Positions 44,607 to 51,104 of a stretch of 51,104 nt of DNA are shown here, piece after piece. Each line of letters begins with the position of its first letter. The first letter of the stretch is position 1. The notes beneath the pieces are model-generated. The model saw only the letters and a program-made list of their open reading frames with translations, was not told where the DNA came from and made no database searches. The stretch is from NCBI GenBank assembly GCA_902464035.1, contig CABQHT010000007.1, forward strand, positions 1 through 51,104. The letters run 5' to 3'. The stretch is from an uncultured Collinsella sp. GTDB lineage: Bacteria > Actinomycetota > Coriobacteriia > Coriobacteriales > Coriobacteriaceae. The position numbers and the translations under genes were made by a program.

Positions 44607-45917
44607 ATGAATAACCTTCGAGAAAGATGGCGCGGACTAACAGCGCTGGGAGTTGCTGTATTTGCCGCCGCCTGCATGACGGTTGCCCCGGCGCCCTCAT
44701 TTGCTGATATTGATTCTCTCGTTGGTCTTCAATATATTGATCATAGCGAGTCTCGCAATTTGACAGGTTTCTCTGTTTCTCGTCCTGCTGGAACGTATTA
44801 TTTCGACAACGATGGCTCGATGCAGACCGGACTCGTTCGGTGCGAGGACGGCAACCTTCGCTATTTCGATCCCGATACTGGCGCCATGGTCACGAACCAG
44901 TGGCATAACGATTACGAAGCTGTTTGGTACTATTTTGGCGCTGACGGGACCGCAGTTTCGGGCTGGCAGTCTATCGGTGGGGACAAGTACTACTTCTACC
45001 CCGAAAGCCATGATATGGCATACGGCCGAGTTCAAATTGACGGCAAGAACTACTTCCTGAACACCCCTGGCGCCAACGCCGATGGCCGCATGCAGCATGG
45101 CGGCTGGATCTATGACTCCATCTATGGAAAGTGGCTCTATGCGACTTCCAACGGCGAGTTGTTGACCGGTTGGCAAAATATCGGCGGAACTTGGTACTAT
45201 TTCAACGAGTACGGTGTTATGTTGACCGGATGGATCGACGATTCGGGGACGTGGTATTACGCTAACGTCTCTGGCGCGATGGTCACCGGGTGGCTCAACG
45301 TCGGCGGTACGTGGTACTACCTCGACGGCTCGGGTGCCATGGCCGCTAACGGCTGGCGCTGCTTGGGTGGCTCCTGGTATTGGTTCGGCGACTCCGGCGC
45401 AATGTCGACTGGCTGGTTCTTGGCAGGAGGCTCTTGGTATTATGCGAGTGGTTCGGGCGCCATGGCAACCGGTTGGCTCGGCAATGGCGGCACGTGGTAT
45501 TGGCTCGGAAGTTCGGGCGCTATGGCCTCTAACTCTTGGGTCAACCTTGGTGGAGTTTGGTACTGGTTTGACCATTCCGGCGCGATGGCCACCGGCTGGC
45601 GTCAGATCGGCGGCGCCTGGTACTACTTTAGTGGTTCTGGCGCTATGGCCCACGATGCCTGGGTTGGCGACTACTATCTCCAGTCCTCCGGTGCTATGGC
45701 TACGAACACCCGGGTTGGCTCCTACTATGTCGGCGAGGACGGCAAGTGGATTCCGGGCTACGGTCTAGTTTGGTATAAGAACGGTAGCGAGGTCTACCAT
45801 ACGCATAAGTGCCGCACTGTAGGCAAGGACGCAAAGGGCTTTTCTCAGATGTCTATTCAGGAGGCTCAAAAGCGCGGTGCTTCTCGCGAGTGCAAGAACT
45901 GCCAGCAAATTGGTTAG
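44607..45917 (+). CDS. secreted cell-wall-binding-repeat protein with C-terminal His/Cys motif
   Basis: A 436-residue secreted protein. The signal peptide is about residues 1-33 (ALGVAVFAAACMTVAPAPSFA). Residues from about 60 to 385 are tandem units of about 20 residues of the type GGTWYYFNEYGVMLTGW, the choline/glucan-binding-like CW_binding repeat that attaches proteins non-covalently to the wall. There is no catalytic domain. The C-terminal 45 residues (VYHTHKCRTVG ... SRECKNCQ) carry a His and three Cys in a pattern resembling small metal-binding tails (HxxxC...CxxC). Ribosome site GAGAAAGG. Partner or ligand unknown. Confidence 0.85.
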   Translation: MNNLRERWRGLTALGVAVFAAACMTVAPAPSFADIDSLVGLQYIDHSESRNLTGFSVSRPAGTYYFDNDGSMQTGLVRCEDGNLRYFDPDTGAMVTNQWHNDYEAVWYYFGADGTAVSGWQSIGGDKYYFYPESHDMAYGRVQIDGKNYFLNTPGANADGRMQHGGWIYDSIYGKWLYATSNGELLTGWQNIGGTWYYFNEYGVMLTGWIDDSGTWYYANVSGAMVTGWLNVGGTWYYLDGSGAMAANGWRCLGGSWYWFGDSGAMSTGWFLAGGSWYYASGSGAMATGWLGNGGTWYWLGSSGAMASNSWVNLGGVWYWFDHSGAMATGWRQIGGAWYYFSGSGAMAHDAWVGDYYLQSSGAMATNTRVGSYYVGEDGKWIPGYGLVWYKNGSEVYHTHKCRTVGKDAKGFSQMSIQEAQKRGASRECKNCQQIG

Positions 45918-45942
45918 TACATTGCTGAACTAGTTTGATTGA

Positions 45943-45970
45943 GGCCCCGTTGCCCTAAGGCGACGGGGCC
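45943..45970 (+). terminator. hairpin after the first repeat-protein gene
   Basis: A 12-bp GC-rich stem (45943-45954 with 45959-45970, one wobble) with loop CTAA; no T-run follows. Confidence 0.6.
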
Positions 45971-45996
45971 GCTGTGTGATTGGATTCCGTGCTGTT

Positions 45997-48216
45997 ATGA
46001 AGAAATGCTCATTTGGGGTACTGGCCGTTTTGGGCCTTGCTTCTTTGGGGTTCCTGTTGGGTTCGCCCTTGCCGTCGTTTGGCTTTGATGCTAGTAGCTC
46101 TGTTGACGACTCATCATCCGCCCTGGTTGGGACCCATGTCGACTCAAGTGTCTCAAATGCTGGTGTTCAGGACGAGTCGACTTCAATAGTTGAGGCGGAC
46201 GCTCAGGTAGATAAAGGGGCTTCTTCTGAGGCTTCGGACCAAGTTACTTGGCATCAGGGATGGATATCACCCGAAGAAGGGGCTGGTTTTTGGCGCTGGG
46301 GCTTGTCTGATGGAACAATTGCGGCTTCTTCTTGGAAATATATAAGCGGTAGCTGGTACTGGTTCGACGACGAAGGTCGAATGGCTCAGGATGGATTGGT
46401 CCAGGTCGGGGGTGCGACTTATGGATTCTCCCCTTCGGGCGCAATGCGTGTCGGCTGGTACCTAGATACTACGGGCTCCACTTCTGCTTGGCGTTATTTC
46501 TCCGGTTCTGGCGCCATGGTAAAAGGCTGGCTTTTAGACGGCAGCAACTGGTATTGGCTGGATGATGAGGGCAAGATGGTCCACGATACAATGCTGCAGA
46601 TCGGGGGAGCCACGTATGGATTCTCCTCTTCTGGCGCAATGCTTATCGGATGGCATCTTGATGCTTCCGTCTGGCATTATTTCTCCGGCTCTGGCGCCCT
46701 GGTAAAGGGTTGGCTCTCGGATGGGGGCCGTTGGTACTGGCTTGATCCTGCGGACGGTTCTATGGCCACCGGGCTGAATGCATGCAATGGAACCCCTTAT
46801 ATTTTTAACGGATCGGGGGCCATGCTCTCCTCTCGGTGGGCATTTGCTGACAACAACTGGTATTACGCTGACTCCAACGGCTTGCTACATGGAGGCTGGT
46901 TACTTCTAGGGAATTCTTGGTATTACCTGGATCCAGGAAGCCATATTATGCTTACGGGCTTTGTGCAAGTGGATGCATCCTCCTACTTCCTTACTAGTTC
47001 AGGTGCCATGGCAACAGGATGGGCACTTGCTGATGGTGCTTGGTATTACGCCGCATCAAACGGAGCTATTCAACGTGGGCGATGGATAAAGTCCGGAAGC
47101 GCCTGGTATTACCTTGATGATGCATCCGGCGCAATGCGTACTGGTGAATATACGGTAGGCGACACACGCTATTATTCTAATGATTCCGGTGCGATGGCAT
47201 CTTCGCGCTGGATCAACTTGAGTGACGGTGTGTCATGGGCGAATTCGTCTGGAGCACTGAGCGACCCGTTGCCTACTTCATCTGATGGATCTCCCGTAAT
47301 CGCCGATCGTGCCGACTTGTCTTCATTGCCAGGTACAATTCATATTGGAGACGCAGTTTTCTATGCGGACGCAAACGGTGTCGTTAATGTGGCATCTGGT
47401 TGGATTATGTCGAATGACGCTTCTGACGAAAACGGCAATAACTGGTACTACGCATCTTCCAATGGTGTCCTTAAGTCTGGTTGGCAATATGTCAACGGTG
47501 CGTGGTATTGGATGGACCCTTCCACATTCAAGATGAAAACTGGATGGCTTAATGAGGGCGGTACGTGGTACTGGCTCCAGCCTTCGGGTGCCATGTTTGC
47601 TAATGGGTGGCTGAAAATCGATGGCGTTGACTACTACTTCAATGCAAGCGGTGCATGGTTGAATACGTCTGGTTCTGTTTTGGGGGTCAATAGGTCCAGC
47701 CTGGTCAATTGGCTTATGAGTCACGAAAACGACGGCTATTACTGTGGAACACGGTACGATACACGCGTTAGCCAGGAAACATGCATGTATCCAAAGGGGG
47801 ATCCCCGTTGGGATGGTTATACGGGTATGAACTGCGGTGGATTTGTATCGCATGCATATATGAAAGCGGGCGGTAATTTAGCTCCCATTGCCGCCGAGCA
47901 GAGCCATTCCCCTTGGAGTGGGGGTCCCGGAAGGGGCGGCTGCGTAAACGCGTATCGTTGGTACGGCTACGCTATCGATACGTGTGCGAATGTGACTTAT
48001 TTCAGCTCTATTGATGAGCTGTTACGTAGTGGTTTGGCTCGTAAGGGGGACATTGTATTCTTCAATCCTTACAATCCATATGCGGATGATAGCCACATTG
48101 GCTTTTTCTGGGGTAATTCGCCGAGCGAAAATTTGTTCTGGCATAGCGATGGCTATGGAAATCGCATTTCCGGTTTGACCGCGTTGGGCCCATCGAAAGT
48201 AATATTGATTCGTTAG
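45997..48216 (+). CDS. secreted NlpC/P60-like peptidoglycan hydrolase with cell-wall-binding repeats
   Basis: A 739-residue secreted enzyme. The signal peptide (KKCSFGVLAVLGLASLGFLL) is followed by a Ser/Asp-rich linker, then about 25 CW_binding repeats (roughly residues 85-555). The C-terminal domain has MNCGGFVSHAY with candidate nucleophile Cys613 and DSHIGFFWG with His700, plus HSDG, matching NlpC/P60-type cysteine endopeptidases that cut peptidoglycan stem peptides. The start at ATG 45997 is chosen for the signal peptide; a GTG 21 nt upstream is possible and no strong ribosome site is visible. An autolysin or wall-remodelling role is likely. Confidence 0.85.
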   Translation: MKKCSFGVLAVLGLASLGFLLGSPLPSFGFDASSSVDDSSSALVGTHVDSSVSNAGVQDESTSIVEADAQVDKGASSEASDQVTWHQGWISPEEGAGFWRWGLSDGTIAASSWKYISGSWYWFDDEGRMAQDGLVQVGGATYGFSPSGAMRVGWYLDTTGSTSAWRYFSGSGAMVKGWLLDGSNWYWLDDEGKMVHDTMLQIGGATYGFSSSGAMLIGWHLDASVWHYFSGSGALVKGWLSDGGRWYWLDPADGSMATGLNACNGTPYIFNGSGAMLSSRWAFADNNWYYADSNGLLHGGWLLLGNSWYYLDPGSHIMLTGFVQVDASSYFLTSSGAMATGWALADGAWYYAASNGAIQRGRWIKSGSAWYYLDDASGAMRTGEYTVGDTRYYSNDSGAMASSRWINLSDGVSWANSSGALSDPLPTSSDGSPVIADRADLSSLPGTIHIGDAVFYADANGVVNVASGWIMSNDASDENGNNWYYASSNGVLKSGWQYVNGAWYWMDPSTFKMKTGWLNEGGTWYWLQPSGAMFANGWLKIDGVDYYFNASGAWLNTSGSVLGVNRSSLVNWLMSHENDGYYCGTRYDTRVSQETCMYPKGDPRWDGYTGMNCGGFVSHAYMKAGGNLAPIAAEQSHSPWSGGPGRGGCVNAYRWYGYAIDTCANVTYFSSIDELLRSGLARKGDIVFFNPYNPYADDSHIGFFWGNSPSENLFWHSDGYGNRISGLTALGPSKVILIR

Positions 48217-48229
48217 AATGCTGGGTAGT

Positions 48230-48258
48230 AAGGGGTCTCTCTGAGGCCCCTTCTTTTT
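48230..48258 (+). terminator. intrinsic terminator after the NlpC/P60-like gene
   Basis: Stem of about 10 bp (AAGGGG-T-CTC with GAG-G-CCCCTT, 48230-48252) followed by CTTTTT. Confidence 0.88.
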
Positions 48259-48483
48259 CGATATTTGGTATCAGAGCTAATTCGATGCCGTTATTCTTTG
48301 GGGAGGTAGAGTTGGGATATTGAGCCCTAGGTTTCAACCCTGCTGTTAAGCAGTTGTTTACAGTGCAGTATCGCGTGCATTTTATTTTCGTTCTAGATTG
48401 CGTCTTGTCCCGTTGGATGTTCGGAAATCTTTCATAGCCATGCTGTAAGCTAGACGCAATCAAGAGCGAATGACGAGGTTTAC

Positions 48484-50217
48484 ATGAACAAACATCTTAA
48501 GTTGTTGTCGGCATCGTTGGTGCTGATGGCCCTTGCGTCCATATCTGTGTTTGTATTCCCTGCGAATGCGGAGGCTGCACAGGCTCTGGTTGAGAATTCT
48601 TGGCGTTATGAGGATGGGCAATTAGTCGCAGAGGAAGATTCTTCAGAAGAAGATGAAATAGCCTTATTGTCCATGGACACCCTTCCCGATGGGGTTACGG
48701 CGCAGGGCATTGACGTCAGCGAGCACCAAGGGCGTATTGACTGGGATGCTGTGAAGGCTTCTGGTATCGATTTCGCTATTCTGCGTATTGGGTTTGGCGC
48801 TCCATCTTGGGGCGGTCGTGTTGATTATCAGTTCAGCCGAAATATTTCTGAGTGCGAGCGTCTTGGAATTCCTTACGGTATCTATATTTATTCGTACGCT
48901 CGGGATGATCAGCAAGCAGCTGACGAGGCATCAATGGTGATTGACTGCCTTTCTGGACATAATCCAAGATTGCCGGTGTATTACGATCTTGAGGATAAGT
49001 CGATTATTGCAGATGGCCGACAATCCGGAATTGCATCGAGAGCACGGATCTTTTGTAATAGGATTTCTGCTGCAGGATATAATCCAGGCATTTATGCAAA
49101 TCTGTATTGGTTTAACAATATCCTGACCGACTCTGTGTTTAAGAGCGGCTCTTGGGATCATTGGATCGCTCAATATAACTCAAAATGCCACTATACCGGC
49201 AATTACAGCTTTTGGCAGTATACGAGTAGTGGAAAAGTTTCTGGTATTAGTGGAAACGTTGATATGAATTACGCGTATATTGATGTTTCTCTTTACCACT
49301 GGCAGTTAAAAGAGGGCACTTGGTATTACGCAACCTCTAGCGGCAAAGCGTACATCGGATGGTTGCATCAGGGTGGCGCCTGGTACTGGCTCGACCCCGA
49401 CGCGGGCGGCGCCATGGTGACGGGCCTACACGAGTGCAACGGCTCCCTGTACTGGTTTAATTCGTCCGGCGCCATGGCGACCGGGTGGGTCCTCGACGGC
49501 GGGACCTGGTACTACGCGACGGGATCCGGCGCGCTGGCGCGCGGCCCCGTATCCGTCGGCGGCGTGCCCTACTGCTTCGATGCCCGGACGGGGGCCATGC
49601 TGACGGGCTACCAGACTGATGTGCAGGGCGTCCGCCGCTACTTCGGCAGCTGCGGTCCCCTTAACGGCTGGGGCCTCGTCGACGGTTCCTGGTACTGGTT
49701 CGCTGACGGCATCGCCTCGACCGGCTGGCTTAACGCCGGAGGCTCCTGGTACTGGCTCGATCCCGAGGCGGGCGGCGCCATGGTGACGGGCCTCCACGTA
49801 TGCAGCGGCTCCGCGTATTGGTTCAGCTCCTCCGGCGCGATGGCTACCGGCTGGGTCCTCGACGGGGGCACCTGGTACTATGCCACGGGCTCCGGCGCCC
49901 TCGCCTCCGGTTGGCTTAACCTAGGCGGCGTCTGGTACTGGCTCGACCCCTCGACGCACGCTATGGCCACGGGCCTGCACGGGTTCAACGGCTCCGCGTA
50001 CTGGTTCAACGGCTCAGGCGCCATGGCGACAGGCTGGATCTTCGACGGCGGCATCTGGTACTACGCGACTGGCTCCGGCGCCTTCGCCTCAGGATGGGCC
50101 TACATTGGCGGTGCGTGGTACTGGCTGGATCCATCGACACACGCGATGGTCACTGGCACTCAACAAATCGACGGGTCACAGTATTCTTTTTCCAGTAGCG
50201 GCGTTTGGCTCGGCTAA
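48484..50217 (+). CDS. secreted GH25 lysozyme with cell-wall-binding repeats
   Basis: A 577-residue secreted muramidase. The signal peptide is about 1-31. The GH25 domain (about 72-272) begins AQGIDVSEHQGRIDW (Asp77) and has YGIYIYSYA and LPVYYDLEDK (Asp168, Glu170), the acidic catalytic residues of Cellosyl/Cpl-1-type lysozymes that cleave MurNAc-GlcNAc. From about 278 to the end are CW_binding repeats. The catalytic half is much more AT-rich than the repeat half, and the boundary near 49370 is abrupt. Positions 49375-49685 recur nearly perfectly in the next gene. GAGG precedes the ATG. Confidence 0.92.
   Translation: MNKHLKLLSASLVLMALASISVFVFPANAEAAQALVENSWRYEDGQLVAEEDSSEEDEIALLSMDTLPDGVTAQGIDVSEHQGRIDWDAVKASGIDFAILRIGFGAPSWGGRVDYQFSRNISECERLGIPYGIYIYSYARDDQQAADEASMVIDCLSGHNPRLPVYYDLEDKSIIADGRQSGIASRARIFCNRISAAGYNPGIYANLYWFNNILTDSVFKSGSWDHWIAQYNSKCHYTGNYSFWQYTSSGKVSGISGNVDMNYAYIDVSLYHWQLKEGTWYYATSSGKAYIGWLHQGGAWYWLDPDAGGAMVTGLHECNGSLYWFNSSGAMATGWVLDGGTWYYATGSGALARGPVSVGGVPYCFDARTGAMLTGYQTDVQGVRRYFGSCGPLNGWGLVDGSWYWFADGIASTGWLNAGGSWYWLDPEAGGAMVTGLHVCSGSAYWFSSSGAMATGWVLDGGTWYYATGSGALASGWLNLGGVWYWLDPSTHAMATGLHGFNGSAYWFNGSGAMATGWIFDGGIWYYATGSGAFASGWAYIGGAWYWLDPSTHAMVTGTQQIDGSQYSFSSSGVWLG
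49375..49685 (+). repeat. 311-bp near-identical repeat, copy 1 (in GH25 lysozyme gene)
   Basis: Matches 50794-51104 at an offset of 1419 bp with one difference (C at 49410, T at 50829, synonymous). The match runs to the window edge and may continue. Confidence 0.95.
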
Positions 50218-50316
50218 CAGCCCTTCTTTAATTGCTTTTTTCTAATTACATATTGCGCGAGCCAATCCATTTGTAAACTATGTCTATGTACGATTGGTAC
50301 TTTCTGGGGGCCGCGC

Positions 50317-51104
50317 ATGGTAAGAAATAAGACGACAATATTAACTCTATTTGTTCTATCTGCGATATTGCTCGTTGGTCCAAGTGTGGCTGATGCCGAG
50401 AATGAGGTTTCTGTAGGCTCTTCCGAGCCTTCTATTTCCGAACAGCAAGCCTTCTCTTCGGCCGCCATTTCATCCGATTCGATCGATGGTGTCGCTGCTC
50501 AAGGATCCATTAAATGGAAGCAGGGCTGGAATTCGGTTGACGGTAAGTGGTTTTACGCGGATTCGACCAATCCTGTTGTATTGCGTTCCGGCTGGCTTCA
50601 CACCGGAGGTTCCTGGTACTGGCTCGATCCCGAGGCGGGCGGCGCTATGGTGACGGGCCTCCACGCATGCGACGGCTCTGCCTACTGGTTCTGCTCCTCC
50701 GGTGCGATGGCGACCGGCTGGGTGCTCGACGGGGACACCTGGTACTACGCGACCGGCTCCGGCGCCCTCGCCTCCGGTTGGCTCAACCTAAGCGGCGCCT
50801 GGTACTGGCTCGACCCCGACGCGGGCGGTGCCATGGTGACGGGCCTACACGAGTGCAACGGCTCCCTGTACTGGTTTAATTCGTCCGGCGCCATGGCGAC
50901 CGGGTGGGTCCTCGACGGCGGGACCTGGTACTACGCGACGGGATCCGGCGCGCTGGCGCGCGGCCCCGTATCCGTCGGCGGCGTGCCCTACTGCTTCGAT
51001 GCCCGGACGGGGGCCATGCTGACGGGCTACCAGACTGATGTGCAGGGCGTCCGCCGCTACTTCGGCAGCTGCGGTCCCCTTAACGGCTGGGGCCTCGTCG
51101 ACGG
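50317..51104 (+). CDS. secreted cell-wall-binding-repeat protein, cut by window end
   Basis: An ATG at 50317 opens a frame that runs beyond the window without a stop. The product has a signal peptide (ILTLFVLSAILLVGPSVADA), a Ser-rich linker (about 28-60), then CW_binding repeats from about residue 67 (KWKQGWNSVDGKWFYADS, GGSWYWLDPEAGGAMVTG). No catalytic domain is seen in the first about 262 residues; one may follow, as in the NlpC/P60-like neighbour. The GC-rich repeat part closely matches the lysozyme gene, while the first about 230 bp are AT-richer. A GGGGG tract before the ATG may serve as ribosome site. Confidence 0.85.
   Translation, partial: MVRNKTTILTLFVLSAILLVGPSVADAENEVSVGSSEPSISEQQAFSSAAISSDSIDGVAAQGSIKWKQGWNSVDGKWFYADSTNPVVLRSGWLHTGGSWYWLDPEAGGAMVTGLHACDGSAYWFCSSGAMATGWVLDGDTWYYATGSGALASGWLNLSGAWYWLDPDAGGAMVTGLHECNGSLYWFNSSGAMATGWVLDGGTWYYATGSGALARGPVSVGGVPYCFDARTGAMLTGYQTDVQGVRRYFGSCGPLNGWGLVD
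50794..51104 (+). repeat. 311-bp near-identical repeat, copy 2 (in partial gene at window end)
   Basis: Partner of 49375-49685; one synonymous difference in 311 bp although flanking repeat units differ by roughly a tenth. Confidence 0.95.

Noticed and set aside
45000..51104. Regularly spaced short repeats that could suggest a CRISPR array
   Set aside because: They are in-frame codons for about 20-residue wall-binding repeats, diverged and without spacer structure; no cas genes.

Overview
The window looks like chromosomal DNA of a Collinsella-type actinobacterium (class Coriobacteriia). This is inferred from high-GC housekeeping genes, a suf operon ordered sufC-B-D-S-U with a divergent Rrf2 regulator, a Rho factor with a very long Ala/Lys/Arg-rich N-terminus, a GGGtGRT/NifU-like pair and a run of secreted cell-wall-binding-repeat proteins. 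No database search was possible; names rest on motifs, length and context.

Layout. 1-14 kb is mostly housekeeping: an alpha/beta hydrolase (-), proA (+), an HD-domain protein and a CarD-like regulator (-), argS (+), rho (+), a two-TM protein with a VanZ-like protein (+), a ROK fructokinase-like kinase (-) and a class I/II aminotransferase (-). At 14.1-14.6 kb lie tRNA-His and tRNA-Lys. The 3' end of tRNA-Lys and its terminator are duplicated 177 bp downstream, and dinD follows, which suggests an old integration or recombination scar. 15.6-19.2 kb holds a fumarate reductase/aspartate oxidase-like flavoprotein and the GGGtGRT/NifU-like pair. A solitary RAYT-type transposase is at 19.6-20.4 kb.

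20.4-26.3 kb is a complete SUF iron-sulfur assembly operon with tight translational coupling. It is divergent from an Rrf2-family regulator carrying three cysteines, with palindromic candidate operators between them. A HEPN/MNT toxin-antitoxin pair follows the regulator directly. At 27.2-31 kb are a sortase-anchored surface protein with a lysozyme-like N-terminus and an AAA-ATPase-like/degenerate PD-(D/E)XK protein.

31-42.6 kb is a surface-glycan region. It has one reverse-strand glycosyltransferase and a forward cluster of five family-2 glycosyltransferase genes, the last with two GT domains. An AT-richer cassette follows (AAA ATPase plus acyltransferase-3), bounded by a 378-bp direct repeat of the 3' end of the last GT gene. 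42.6-44 kb is a translationally coupled pair, a DUF4869-like protein and a P-loop ATPase with a possible TOPRIM-like half; this is the best candidate for a little-described system.

44.6 kb to the end has four consecutive secreted proteins built on about 20-residue aromatic/Gly cell-wall-binding repeats: one with a His/Cys C-terminal motif, one with an NlpC/P60-like hydrolase domain, one GH25 lysozyme, and one cut by the window edge. A 311-bp stretch is almost identical between the last two, pointing to recent gene conversion or duplication.
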